From the NCBI GenBank assembly GCA_963933975.1, contig CAWVWE010000018.1, positions 1 to 40,115 on the forward strand: a DNA stretch of 40,115 bases, given 5' to 3'. How positions within the stretch are numbered: the stretch's first letter is position 1; each line of letters starts with the position of its first letter. The notes below the pieces were generated by a model, which had not been told where the DNA came from, searched no databases, and saw only the letters and a program-made list of their open reading frames with translations. A program made the position numbers and the translations under genes. Positions 16,693 to 25,751 of this stretch are shown here, piece after piece. This stretch comes from UBA10364 sp905182675 (GTDB lineage: Bacteria; Bacteroidota; Bacteroidia; Flavobacteriales; Schleiferiaceae).

Positions 16693-17745
16693 CTATTGTT
16701 TCTTAATTGCTCTTATGCGGTCGGCAAAGAAACTACTTTTTTCCGGGTATTTCAAACTTAACACCTCATACGCACGAATTGCTTTATCAAAAAGTTTTTG
16801 ACTTAGGTAAATCTCTGCAAGAGTTTCTGTTACAAACTTACCCTGACCGTCCGCTTCAAGGGTAAACACGTTGATGACTTGTTCGTTTTTAGAGACTTCA
16901 AGAAGCGGCAAGTCACTAATTATTTTCTTGATTTCATTTGAGACTGGTCTTTCAGCAACTTCCTCTATCACTTCAAAATTTTCGATATCTACACTTTGAA
17001 CCTCAGCATCAATACCGCCATTTAACCACGATAAGAAAGAAGCCTTCTCACTAAAGGGCATTTCGCGTACTTCAGGGGTGTTAACCATGATTTTCTCAAC
17101 AGGCTCCTTAGTCGTTTTACGCTTTATGGGCAGCGCAGGCTTGACTATTGGTGCCAAGGGTAATTCGGGCTCTATTGGAGTTACAACTGCGATCACAGGT
17201 GCTTTCTCTACCTTAGGCAAGGGCTGTTTGTCCTTGCGTATAGATCTAGATCGGATTATAGCTTTTTGAACGGCATCCGGAAGGTGTGAGATATCTTTAG
17301 GATCCTTACTCGAGTTAAGCGCCCTTGATGTTGGGGGATTTGATGGTGCTTTTTCTTTCGTCTTGGACGCCTTTTTTAATGATGGATTTTCTGAAGAAAC
17401 TTTAACAGCAGGTTTAGGTTTCTCTAGTTTAACCACAACCTTTTTCGGAGAGATATCTTGACCTGACTTCAATGCATTCAAATCGAATGAAATACTAGGT
17501 GCCTTAGCTTTAAAGTCCAATTCATACCAAGCTTTCAGCTTGCTTCTATCTGGAACACTCACTGCAGAGCGCTTTATTTGGGCAGGCAGAAGATAGCTGT
17601 CCTTTTCTTGAAGTGCCTTTAAGTATAGCATGTGCAGAGCTCCTGAATACGGAAAGTCCTGGACAGCCTGTTTTAATGCAATGACAGCATTAGCATCTAG
17701 CGATGATGGATCTTCGAAATACTCTTTTAGCTTCTTTGCGTTCAT
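16693..17745 (-). CDS. TPR-like protein of the lptE-secG cluster
   Basis: 350 residues with no signal peptide. The N-terminal part (KLKEYFEDPSSLDANAVIALKQAVQ) looks helical. The middle, about residues 110-230, is Lys/Pro-rich and probably disordered. The last 40 residues (FVTETLAEIYLSQKLFDKAI, then RAYEVLSLKYPEKSSFFADRI) form one recognisable tetratricopeptide unit. Proteins of this kind lie between lptE and secG in many Flavobacteriales; I know of no assigned function. It starts one base after the lptE stop. A role as cytoplasmic scaffold is only a guess. Confidence 0.75.
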   Translation of the reverse strand: MNAKKLKEYFEDPSSLDANAVIALKQAVQDFPYSGALHMLYLKALQEKDSYLLPAQIKRSAVSVPDRSKLKAWYELDFKAKAPSISFDLNALKSGQDISPKKVVVKLEKPKPAVKVSSENPSLKKASKTKEKAPSNPPTSRALNSSKDPKDISHLPDAVQKAIIRSRSIRKDKQPLPKVEKAPVIAVVTPIEPELPLAPIVKPALPIKRKTTKEPVEKIMVNTPEVREMPFSEKASFLSWLNGGIDAEVQSVDIENFEVIEEVAERPVSNEIKKIISDLPLLEVSKNEQVINVFTLEADGQGKFVTETLAEIYLSQKLFDKAIRAYEVLSLKYPEKSSFFADRIRAIKKQ

Positions 17746-17746
17746 T

Positions 17747-18253
17747 CTACCAGTTTGCGATCGCTCTGTTTAAAATATCCTCTGTCAATTCTTTTATAAT
17801 TTCTTCTGCCAATTCATTTTCAATATCCGAAAAATTAAGATCCGCATTATAATCTCTAGATCTTGAAAATCTTTGGTTAAAATTATTTTTAGACTCTAAT
17901 ATGTTCTCGAAATCTACCTGAAGTGATATACTAAATCTCATCTGAGAAACTTCGGAGGCACCTCGAGCTGCCTGTGGCTTTAAACTGTACTCTTGGATGC
18001 TACCGCTCACCGACATGTCAGATGGACCATCGCTCAGTTCGAGTGACGATTGTTGTACAAAGATATCTTTGATCGACTCGGTCACCAGTTGTGACATTTC
18101 AGGATTAACTATCTGTGCATTGTTGTCGAAGAAACTAACCTGTAATGACTTAGCTTCACCCACATTTCCACCTGTAAAGCTATACCCACCCTTGCAAGAA
18201 GTAAGCAGCACGGACAATATCATTACAGTAAGAAGGCTTTTTAGAGATCTCAT
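17747..18253 (-). CDS. lptE: LPS-assembly lipoprotein LptE
   Basis: 168 residues. The N-terminus has a lipoprotein signal (LLTVMILSVLLTSCKGGYSF) with the lipobox Cys near residue 20. The segment GGYSFTGGNVGEAKSLQVSFFDN and the following strands match Bacteroidota LptE. LptE sits as a plug inside LptD and helps insert lipopolysaccharide into the outer leaflet. Its ATG overlaps the stop of the upstream activator gene (ATGA at 18253-18250). lptD is not in the window. Position between the activator and secG matches the usual order in Flavobacteriia. Confidence 0.9.
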   Translation of the reverse strand: MRSLKSLLTVMILSVLLTSCKGGYSFTGGNVGEAKSLQVSFFDNNAQIVNPEMSQLVTESIKDIFVQQSSLELSDGPSDMSVSGSIQEYSLKPQAARGASEVSQMRFSISLQVDFENILESKNNFNQRFSRSRDYNADLNFSDIENELAEEIIKELTEDILNRAIANW

Positions 18254-19491
18254 TCTAAATTGTATTGCTTGATTTTACGGTATAAGGTACGCTCAGATAT
18301 TCCCAGTTCTTTTGCGGCGTTTTTTCTTTTACCTGCAGATTTATCTAACGCTTTTTTAATTAGCTCAATTTCCTTATCTACAAGGCTTAAGTTTTCGATT
18401 TCAATGGTGTTGTCATCTTCAAAAGAATCCTGCTCTTCTTTACTTAGTATGGTTACTTCATTCCCGCTGGAGGAGCCTTTATATCGTGATAAACTAGACG
18501 ACGAGAATTCCGAAGCTAATTTCGGAAACTCCGATTGTAAGCCTTGATATATATCCTGCCCATCTGCCACCGTTTCCTTTAATACGTTGATCTCAGATCG
18601 CATCTCAAAAAGCAGCTTATAAAGTGCCTCACGCTCCTTGGCGAATCCTCCGTCACCTGAATCATCGCCTAATCTAGCGGATGACAGCGCTGGTAAATTG
18701 GATGCATCCACCTCGGGCAAATATGATTTAAGTATTTCCTTACCAACCAGACGAGCTGTTTCAATAACGCTCATTTGCTCCGCCAAATTTCTCAGCTGAC
18801 GGATATTTCCTGGCCAACGATAGTGTTCTAATAAACGAACCGCTTCGTCATCCAATCTTAAAGGAGGCAGATGATATTTATTCGCAAAATCTGAGGAAAA
18901 TTTCCTGAACAACAAGTGGATATCAGATGGGCGCTCACGAAGCGGTGGTAAGTGGATTTCAACCGTGTTTAACCTATAGTAGAGATCTTCCCGAAACCTT
19001 TGATTCTTAATGGCATTAATCATCCCTACATTCGTTGCGCCAACCACGCGAACATCAATTTTATTTGATCTAGAAGAACCAACTCTTATGAATTCTCCAG
19101 TTTCTAAAACCCTTAGCAAACGCACTTGCGAAGGCAGTGGCAGTTCACCTACCTCATCCAAGAATATCGTTCCTCCACCAGCTTCTTCGAAGTAGCCCTT
19201 CCTCGCGCCAGTTGCGCCAGTAAAAGATCCTTTTTCATGACCAAAAAGCTCTGAGTCTATGGTTCCCTCAGGTATAGCTCCGCAGTTTACCGCGATGTAT
19301 GGTTGATGTTTTCGATGACTTAAACTGTGTATGATTTTTGGAATACTCTCTTTGCCCACACCGCTTTCACCTGTTACCAGCACGCTGATGTCCGTTGGAG
19401 CGACGCGAATAGCTTTCTCAATTGCGCGGTCAAGTAATGTACTCACGCCTATGATTCCAAAACGTTGTTTGATACTCTTTAATTCTGACAT
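18250..19491 (-). CDS. Sigma-54-type activator (AAA+ and Fis-type HTH) without receiver domain
   Basis: 413 residues. The AAA+ domain begins almost at the N-terminus: Walker A GESGVGKE at 41-48, the sigma-54 contact loop as GSFTGA at 88-93 (the usual form is GAFTGA), Walker B with D112-E113 in IFLDEVGEL, then a VRVVGATN sensor and FREDLYYRL. After roughly 100 residues of unrecognised linker, a Fis-type helix-turn-helix ends the protein (KNAAKELGISERTLYRKIKQ). There is no receiver, GAF or PAS input domain. Family knowledge: such proteins remodel RNA polymerase with sigma-54 at TGGCAC-N5-TTGC sites; the lack of an input domain suggests control by another protein or by expression. It overlaps lptE and is conserved next to it in Flavobacteria, hinting at an envelope-related regulon. 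Confidence 0.93.
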   Translation of the reverse strand: MSELKSIKQRFGIIGVSTLLDRAIEKAIRVAPTDISVLVTGESGVGKESIPKIIHSLSHRKHQPYIAVNCGAIPEGTIDSELFGHEKGSFTGATGARKGYFEEAGGGTIFLDEVGELPLPSQVRLLRVLETGEFIRVGSSRSNKIDVRVVGATNVGMINAIKNQRFREDLYYRLNTVEIHLPPLRERPSDIHLLFRKFSSDFANKYHLPPLRLDDEAVRLLEHYRWPGNIRQLRNLAEQMSVIETARLVGKEILKSYLPEVDASNLPALSSARLGDDSGDGGFAKEREALYKLLFEMRSEINVLKETVADGQDIYQGLQSEFPKLASEFSSSSLSRYKGSSSGNEVTILSKEEQDSFEDDNTIEIENLSLVDKEIELIKKALDKSAGKRKNAAKELGISERTLYRKIKQYNLE

Positions 19492-19519
19492 TGAAACTAC
19501 GTTTAAGCGTTGACGTTAA

Positions 19520-20998
19520 TTATGATGGTTCTACCACTGAACCGATAAGAGTTGCAGCAGTACATCTTTCAATTTTTACATGGCAAAAATCACCTGGCTT
19601 GAAGCTTCCTTTGTCAAAAACAACAACACTGTTCTGGTCTGTACGACCAAAAAGCTGCTCATCACTCTTTTTTGAGGTGCCTTCTACAAGCACTTCAAAA
19701 GTGTGCCCTATCATTTCTTGATGACGCTCTAAACTGTGCTTGTTCTGTACTTGGATGATTTCGGTAAGTCTTCTTTTTTTAACATCTAAGGGTATATCGT
19801 CTTCAAGTTTCCTTGCAGCATAGGTATTAGGGCGTTCGCTATAAAAGAACATGTACCCAAAATGATACCTCACGTGCTCCATTAAACTCAATGTCTGCTC
19901 ATGGTCCTCTTCCGTTTCCGTTGGGAATCCAGAAATCATATCATGGGAAATAGCACAACCTGGAATGATCCTGTTTATGCGCTCAATTAAGGATTTATAC
20001 TCTTCTCTATTGTGCCCACGATTCATCAACTCTAAAATCCTTGACGATCCGCTCTGTACGGGAAGGTGTATATAATTACAAATATTTTTATACTTCGCAA
20101 TCGTCTCTAAAACATCGTCCCTCATATCCTGGGGGTTAGAGGTCGAAAACCTAATTCTCATTTTTGGAGCAGCCTCAGCTACAAGGGACAATAAATCAGC
20201 AAAATGAACTGAACTTGCCTTTGCTAGATCTGAAGCTTTGTCAAAATCTTTTTTCAGTCCACCGCCGTACCACAAGTAGCTATCTACATTTTGCCCGAGC
20301 AATGTAATTTCTTTATAACCTCTTTCGTTCAAATCGAGCACCTCGTCCACAATGGTTTGAGGATTTCTAGAACGCTCTCTACCTCGTGTAAAGGGTACTA
20401 CACAAAACGTACACATGTTATCACAACCGCGGGTGATGGAAACAAAAGCACTTACACCGTTACCTCCGAGACGAACAGGCTCAATATCATCGTAGGTTTC
20501 CTCTTTACTGAGAATAACGTTTACTGCCTTTCTTCCTCCATCTAACTCTTGCAATAGATTAGGCAGGTCGCGATATGCGTCTGGCCCAACAACAAGATCT
20601 ACTAACTTTTCTTCATCTAGTAACTTGCCTTTCACGCGCTCAGCCATACAACCCAAGACACCAATTTTCATATTGGGGTTTTTCCTTTTATGACCGTTAA
20701 AGTGATTGAGCCTATTACGGACGGTTTGCTCCGCTTTATCGCGTATCGAACAGGTATTTAGAAGCACTAAGTCCGCATCCTCAGGATTCTGAGTAGTCGT
20801 ATAGCCTTCTTTTCCAAGCACGGAGGCAACAATCTCACTATCCGAAAAATTCATCTGGCAACCATAGGACTCTATGTAGAGTTTTTTGGTGCCCGTTGGA
20901 TTTGTGGTTTCGTGCACTGTTCCATCGTGCTCATGTGGGTTTTTGTCGCCCTCGGCGTATAAACCTCTTCCGCTTGCGCGCTTTGTTTTTCCTTCCAT
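19520..20998 (-). CDS. miaB: tRNA-2-methylthio-N6-dimethylallyladenosine synthase MiaB
   Basis: 492 residues. MiaB adds a methylthio group to i6A37 in tRNAs reading UNN codons, using two iron-sulfur clusters and SAM. Seen: the UPF0004 domain with Cys47 (YIESYGCQMN), the Cys of LLNTCSIR and that of VLGCMAER holding the auxiliary cluster; the radical-SAM triad C192-x3-C196-x2-C199 in RGCDNMCTFCVVP; LLGQNVDSY; YIHLPVQSGS; and a C-terminal TRAM domain (LVEGTSKKSDEQLFGRTDQN). An N-terminal extension of about 38 polar residues precedes the first motif. It is the first gene of the minus-strand operon, 28 bases before the activator gene. Confidence 0.97.
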   Translation of the reverse strand: MEGKTKRASGRGLYAEGDKNPHEHDGTVHETTNPTGTKKLYIESYGCQMNFSDSEIVASVLGKEGYTTTQNPEDADLVLLNTCSIRDKAEQTVRNRLNHFNGHKRKNPNMKIGVLGCMAERVKGKLLDEEKLVDLVVGPDAYRDLPNLLQELDGGRKAVNVILSKEETYDDIEPVRLGGNGVSAFVSITRGCDNMCTFCVVPFTRGRERSRNPQTIVDEVLDLNERGYKEITLLGQNVDSYLWYGGGLKKDFDKASDLAKASSVHFADLLSLVAEAAPKMRIRFSTSNPQDMRDDVLETIAKYKNICNYIHLPVQSGSSRILELMNRGHNREEYKSLIERINRIIPGCAISHDMISGFPTETEEDHEQTLSLMEHVRYHFGYMFFYSERPNTYAARKLEDDIPLDVKKRRLTEIIQVQNKHSLERHQEMIGHTFEVLVEGTSKKSDEQLFGRTDQNSVVVFDKGSFKPGDFCHVKIERCTAATLIGSVVEPS

Positions 20999-21039
20999 AA
21001 TGTAGTCCGCTCAAAACTTTACTTTCTTTCGCGATTGTG

Positions 21040-21047
21040 CAAATATA
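21040..21047 (-). promoter_or_regulatory. -7 element of the miaB operon
   Basis: On the minus strand TATATTTG is an exact TAnnTTTG match, 41 bases upstream of the miaB ATG. An AATTGTC sequence lies a little closer than usual for the -33 box. Confidence 0.6.
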
Positions 21048-21158
21048 CATCATAGACTGACAATTTGTCCGACGCTAAAATTTCTATTACGTAGTAATAA
21101 GGTAAAAAGAAAGGTGGACCTGGAAAATAAAGTTTTCGACTGTGAACCTTTTTCGCCT

Positions 21159-21166
21159 TTACTTTG
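21159..21166 (+). promoter_or_regulatory. Candidate -7 element of topA
   Basis: TTACTTTG matches TAnnTTTG in all but one position, 31 bases before the topA start, with TTTTCG about 25 bases upstream. Divergent from the miaB promoter. Confidence 0.4.
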
Positions 21167-21197
21167 TGCACTTATTTAGAAATTAATCGAAACTCCT

Positions 21198-23498
21198 ATG
21201 GCAAGCAACTTGGTTATCGTTGAGTCACCTGCAAAAGCAAAGACCATTCAAAAATACCTTGGATCCGAATTTTCTGTAATGTCCTCTTATGGGCACATTC
21301 GCGATTTATGTGATAAAGGAATGGCAATTGACATTGAAAACAACTTTACCCCTGAGTATTGCGTTTCTAAAGATAAAGCCAGTTTAGTTAAAGACTTGAA
21401 GAAAGCTGCTAAAGCTGCTGATAAGGTTTGGCTCGCTTCGGATGAGGATCGTGAGGGAGAAGCCATTGCTTGGCACCTTTACGAGAGCCTTGAACTTACT
21501 GACGACCGTACGGAGAGAATTGTGTTTAATGAGATCACAAAAACCGCCATTTTACGCGCTGTTGAAAACCCTAGGAAGATTAATAAAGAGTTGGTTGATG
21601 CCCAACAAGCAAGACGTGTTCTTGATAGATTAGTGGGTTACGAGCTCAGTCCAGTATTATGGAAGAGTATACAACGAGGACTAAGTGCAGGACGTGTTCA
21701 ATCCGTAGCCGTCAGATTAATTGTTGAGAAAGAAAGAGAAATAGGACTTCATGTACCCACCTCTAGCTATAAAGTCAGCGGTCTTTTTACAGATGGCAAG
21801 ATTTCATTTAAGGCAGAAGTAGGGACCAATTTCAAAACCAAAGACGAAGCTGAGAAGTTTCTCTCCCTTTGTGTCAAAGCTCAATATGGTGTTGAAAGTG
21901 TCGAAATGAAACCGGGGAAGCGTTCACCAGCAGCTCCCTTTACCACTTCAACACTACAACAAGAAGCCAGCAGAAAGTTAGGTTTTAGTGTGAGTCAAAC
22001 CATGACCTTAGCTCAGCGCTTGTACGAAGCGGGTCATATTACTTACATGAGAACAGATAGCTTCAACCTTAGCAATGACGCTGTGGCGGGAATTGCGGCC
22101 CATGTAAACGAGCAATTTGGAGAAAAGTACCATCAAGCCAGAAAATTCACAACGAAGAATAAAGGCGCCCAAGAGGCTCATGAGGCTATCCGTCCAACGA
22201 GCTTCTCGAAATCCGCTGCTGGAGGAGATGACGGCCAAAAGAGATTATACGACCTGATTTATAAGAGAACCATTGCTTCTCAAATGGCAGAAGCGCAGCT
22301 CGAAAACACAACCATCAAGCTTCAAAATTTGAACGCACCAGATGTGCAAAGATTTACAGCTCGTGGTCAAGTGATTAAGTTTGATGGTTTTATACGAGTC
22401 TATCAAGAAGGTACTGATGAGGAAAGCAACAGTTCTGATGCGTTAGATGGACAACTACCAGCGGTTCGTGTTGGAGAGACACTGACTTCGAATAGAATTA
22501 CAGCAACTGAACGTTTCACAAAGCATACCCCTCGATACACCGAAGCTGCCTTAGTCAAGAAATTGGAAGAATTAGGCATCGGACGTCCTTCAACATACGC
22601 GCCAACCATATCAACCATACAGAAACGTAATTACGTCATTAAAGACTCTCTCGAGGGTAATTCAAGAGATTACAATGTTCTTAGTGCAACAGATGACGGT
22701 TTGAGTGCTGAAATTGCCAATGAAAATTATGGCGCTGATAAAAACAAACTCTTTCCAACAGACATTGGATGTGTCGTAACAGATTTCTTAATGGAGCACT
22801 ACGCTCTAATCATGGATTACCAGTTTACAGCGAAAGCCGAGGCTAGTTTTGACACAGTTGCTAAAGGCGAGAAAAAATGGCAAGACAGTATCGGTGAGTT
22901 TTACGGCGAATTCCATCCACTGATTGAGAATGCTCCTGAAAATGCGCGTGCAAGCCGCTTGTTGGGAGAAGAGCCTGGAACTAAAGAACCCGTTTACGTC
23001 AAACTTGCACGTTACGGATTTGTCTTTCAGTTTGGAGATGGCGACGAAGAAACAAAACCAAGATTCAAGAAATTACCACACGGTATTGGATATTATGAAG
23101 CAACACTTGAAATGGCGCTTCGAAAGGAAATTCTTCCAAGAACTGTTGGCCAATTTAAAGATTTGGAGGTAAAAGCTAATGTCGGTAGATATGGACCTTA
23201 CGTCATGTGGAATCAAAAATTCTATAGCCTTACTGACGATACTCCGGAAGAGGTGAGTCTAGAAAATGCCATTAAAGTCATTGAAGAAAAAGAGGCTGGC
23301 GACGCCAACAACACCATCGCTGAATTTTCAGAAGAACCATTGATTCAAGTTTTGAAAGGTAGATATGGACCTTACATCAAATCTGGCGGTAAAAACTACA
23401 AGATTCCGAAGGACAAAGAAGCAGAAGAATTGGATCGTGCTGCCTGTGAAGAACTTATTGCTGCAGGCCCCACAAAAAAGAGAGCTAAGCGCAAATAA
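21198..23498 (+). CDS. topA: DNA topoisomerase I (type IA)
   Basis: 766 residues. The enzyme relaxes negative supercoils by cutting one strand through a tyrosine. Seen: the TOPRIM domain from residue 5 (VIVESPAKAKTIQKYLG) with the acidic motif DEDREGEAIAWHL at about 82; QQARRVLDRLVGYELSPVLW; GLSAGRVQSVAVRLI; the catalytic Tyr283 in ITYMRTDSF; and EAIRPT. The C-terminus has repeated units with GRYGPYVMWN and GRYGPYIKSGGKNYKIPK and a Lys/Arg-rich end, as is usual in Bacteroidota, where zinc ribbons are replaced by such repeats. The next gene begins 33 bases downstream, so topA may head a longer transcript. Confidence 0.97.
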   Translation: MASNLVIVESPAKAKTIQKYLGSEFSVMSSYGHIRDLCDKGMAIDIENNFTPEYCVSKDKASLVKDLKKAAKAADKVWLASDEDREGEAIAWHLYESLELTDDRTERIVFNEITKTAILRAVENPRKINKELVDAQQARRVLDRLVGYELSPVLWKSIQRGLSAGRVQSVAVRLIVEKEREIGLHVPTSSYKVSGLFTDGKISFKAEVGTNFKTKDEAEKFLSLCVKAQYGVESVEMKPGKRSPAAPFTTSTLQQEASRKLGFSVSQTMTLAQRLYEAGHITYMRTDSFNLSNDAVAGIAAHVNEQFGEKYHQARKFTTKNKGAQEAHEAIRPTSFSKSAAGGDDGQKRLYDLIYKRTIASQMAEAQLENTTIKLQNLNAPDVQRFTARGQVIKFDGFIRVYQEGTDEESNSSDALDGQLPAVRVGETLTSNRITATERFTKHTPRYTEAALVKKLEELGIGRPSTYAPTISTIQKRNYVIKDSLEGNSRDYNVLSATDDGLSAEIANENYGADKNKLFPTDIGCVVTDFLMEHYALIMDYQFTAKAEASFDTVAKGEKKWQDSIGEFYGEFHPLIENAPENARASRLLGEEPGTKEPVYVKLARYGFVFQFGDGDEETKPRFKKLPHGIGYYEATLEMALRKEILPRTVGQFKDLEVKANVGRYGPYVMWNQKFYSLTDDTPEEVSLENAIKVIEEKEAGDANNTIAEFSEEPLIQVLKGRYGPYIKSGGKNYKIPKDKEAEELDRAACEELIAAGPTKKRAKRK

Positions 23499-23531
23499 CA
23501 AGGTAAATTGGGCACATAAACCTTTGAATGC

Positions 23532-24683
23532 GTGGAACATTTAAGTCCTGTACCTGAGAGTGTGCTCTCAAATTTACCAGTCCTAGATGAGAACCAACTG
23601 GGTTCTCACATCAAACGCCACACTGAAATCGATGGTATTCCATCGATTGAAGGTGTGAAAATCGCAATCATTGGCGTTCAAGAAGACCGCAGGGCCTATC
23701 GCAATGCTGGGTGCGATGGTGCTGCAGATGCCATAAGGCCTTATCTCTACCAGCTCTATCGTGGACAATGGGATTACGAAATAGTAGATTTGGGTAATCT
23801 TTACAAGGCGGAACGCCACGTAGATACCCTAATAAATCTTCAAGATATTGCCTCAACACTCATTCAAAAAGGTATTATAGTTGTCACTATTGGCGGCTCT
23901 CAGGACCTCACTTATGCCAACTACAGAGCCTATGATGCACTTGAGCACATGGTAAACGCGGTAACCGTAGATGCAAGATTGGACGTAGGAAGCGAGGGAA
24001 GGGACCTTGATCATCAAAGCTATGTGAGTCATATGGTGCTCCAGGAGCCTCATAATCTTTACAATTTTACAAATCTTGCCTATCAAACGTACTTCAATAA
24101 CCCTGAAGAGATAAACTTGATAGACAAGTTGTTCTTCGACGCTATCAGACTTGGAGAGGTTCAGAACAACATCGCTTCAGTGGAGCCCTATTTAAGAGAC
24201 GCTCACCTGGTCAGTATTGACATGAATGCTGTTCGACAAAGTTACAACCCAGGCACCTTTTACACCTCACCACACGGGCTGTCTGGCGCTGAGTTATGTG
24301 CAATTACTCGATATGCAGGAATGAGTGATACTGTTTCTCAATTGGGACTATTCGAATATAATCCCAAGCTAGACCAGCGTGGCCAGAGCGCCCACCTGTG
24401 TGCCCATGCACTATGGTATTTTTTCGAAGGAACGTCACTTCGTTTCAATGATTATCCGGTTGGCTCACGCAAAGACTATGAAAAGTATACGGTACTCATG
24501 GACGAATTCGATGAATTGAACTTTTATAAAAGTCCCGCCAGTGGCCGGTGGTGGATTGAAATTCCAAAAGGCGATTTACAGGCGGAAAGAGTGCAACTAG
24601 TACCTTGCAGCTCAGAAGATTATCAGGAAGCACTCCAAGGTATTATTCCTAAGAGGTGGTGGAAAGCCCAACAAAAAGCTTGA
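23532..24683 (+). CDS. Arginase/formimidoylglutamase-fold protein with a degenerate metal site
   Basis: 383 residues starting at a GTG; no in-frame ATG is nearby. The fold is that of ureohydrolases (arginase, agmatinase, formimidoylglutamase): GVKIAIIGVQEDRRAYRN, then the three metal motifs in order. However the motif GGDHS is GGSQD at 121-125 (His to Gln), DAHxD is DARLD at 147-151 (His to Arg), and SxDxD is SIDMN at 228-232 (second Asp to Asn). Three of six manganese ligands are therefore not canonical, and activity as a hydrolase is doubtful. Such a gene lies next to porP-gldK in many Flavobacteriia and is often annotated formimidoylglutamase. Its position between topA and the T9SS genes suggests, but does not prove, a role linked to gliding or secretion. 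Confidence 0.85.
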   Translation: MEHLSPVPESVLSNLPVLDENQLGSHIKRHTEIDGIPSIEGVKIAIIGVQEDRRAYRNAGCDGAADAIRPYLYQLYRGQWDYEIVDLGNLYKAERHVDTLINLQDIASTLIQKGIIVVTIGGSQDLTYANYRAYDALEHMVNAVTVDARLDVGSEGRDLDHQSYVSHMVLQEPHNLYNFTNLAYQTYFNNPEEINLIDKLFFDAIRLGEVQNNIASVEPYLRDAHLVSIDMNAVRQSYNPGTFYTSPHGLSGAELCAITRYAGMSDTVSQLGLFEYNPKLDQRGQSAHLCAHALWYFFEGTSLRFNDYPVGSRKDYEKYTVLMDEFDELNFYKSPASGRWWIEIPKGDLQAERVQLVPCSSEDYQEALQGIIPKRWWKAQQKA

Positions 24684-24723
24684 TAACTCGAGTGAAAAAA
24701 TGTTGTCTGCTCAGTAATTTTTC

Positions 24724-24731
24724 TATCTTTA
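24724..24731 (+). promoter_or_regulatory. Candidate promoter of the porP-gldKLMN unit
   Basis: TATCTTTA is one base off TAnnTTTG, with TTG about 18 bases upstream. It lies 33 bases before the porP start, inside the otherwise empty 80 bases between the arginase-fold gene and porP. Confidence 0.45.
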
Positions 24732-24763
24732 GCGACAATCAAAATACGTTAGTGCGATTACAA

Positions 24764-25702
24764 ATGAAGAAAAACCGCCTTGCATTGTTTGCAATTCTCT
24801 GTTCGTCAGCTCTTTGGGGCCAACAAGACGTGCAGTTTACTCAATTCGCAAATAATAAGATATTTTACAATCCCGGTGTCATTGGCTCAGGGGATGCTAT
24901 ATGTCTGTCTGCAGCCCATCGCTCGCAATGGGTAGGTTTTGAGAATGCACCTACAACACAAAACTTTTCAGCTAATATTCCTATAAATTTCTTGCACGGA
25001 GGAGTGTCTGTGAATTTCTCTAATGACATTATTGGTTACTTTCAAGATATCACTGCAGGCGTAGGCTACGGTTATCAAATGGACCTAGCTGGAGGTGTTC
25101 TTGGACTGGGTATACGTGCTGACTTTAGAAATAAAAACATTACCTCTGGGGTTTGGGCACCGCCACAAACAATGAATGATCCTTCCTTAGTTGGCTTTGG
25201 TAATTCGTCTATGGCTACCGACTTAAGTTTCGGAGCGTACTTCAGAGCGGACAACTGGTATACAGGACTGAGTAGTACAAGATTATTGGAAACTAAAGAT
25301 CTTATCGGTACGGTATCCGGAGGTAGTTTAGCTCAGATTAGAGGCCAGCGTCATTATTATTTGATGGGAGGATACGATCTTGATTTGGAAAACGGATTTG
25401 TTTTACAGCCAGCTATTATGGTAAAGAGTGATCTAGTTACAACCCAGTTGGACTTAAACGTTGCCGCTATGTACAATAATCAGTTATGGGGGGGCGTTAC
25501 TTATCGTGTGAATGATGCCTTCGCTGTAATGGCTGGATATCAGTTAACGAAAGACCTAAGAGCTACGTATTCCTACGACATTACCACATCATCGTTAAGT
25601 AATTCAAGCAGTGGATCTCATGAGATCATGATGTCCTATTGCTTTACCATTGAAATACCACCAAAAGAGAAAGGCAGTTATAGAAACCCTATATTTTTGT
25701 AA
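24764..25702 (+). CDS. PorP/SprF-family type IX secretion protein
   Basis: 312 residues from the ATG at 24764; a longer frame opens at 24656 but only the shorter one starts with a signal peptide (LALFAILCSSALWGQQ). The mature N-terminus QDVQFTQFANNKIFYNPGVIG is the family hallmark, followed by AAHRSQWVGFENAPTTQNFS and regular beta-strands to a final EIMMSYCFTIEIP. PorP/SprF proteins are outer-membrane parts of the T9SS, linked to PorE/PG and to the GldM-GldN-GldK machine. Direct position before gldK is the normal arrangement in Flavobacteriia. It is a distinct, shorter paralogue of the gene at 7066. Confidence 0.92.
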   Translation: MKKNRLALFAILCSSALWGQQDVQFTQFANNKIFYNPGVIGSGDAICLSAAHRSQWVGFENAPTTQNFSANIPINFLHGGVSVNFSNDIIGYFQDITAGVGYGYQMDLAGGVLGLGIRADFRNKNITSGVWAPPQTMNDPSLVGFGNSSMATDLSFGAYFRADNWYTGLSSTRLLETKDLIGTVSGGSLAQIRGQRHYYLMGGYDLDLENGFVLQPAIMVKSDLVTTQLDLNVAAMYNNQLWGGVTYRVNDAFAVMAGYQLTKDLRATYSYDITTSSLSNSSSGSHEIMMSYCFTIEIPPKEKGSYRNPIFL

Positions 25703-25751
25703 TATAGCGCCCTGCTTAAAATTTAGAACACAGTTGAATTAAAGATATATT

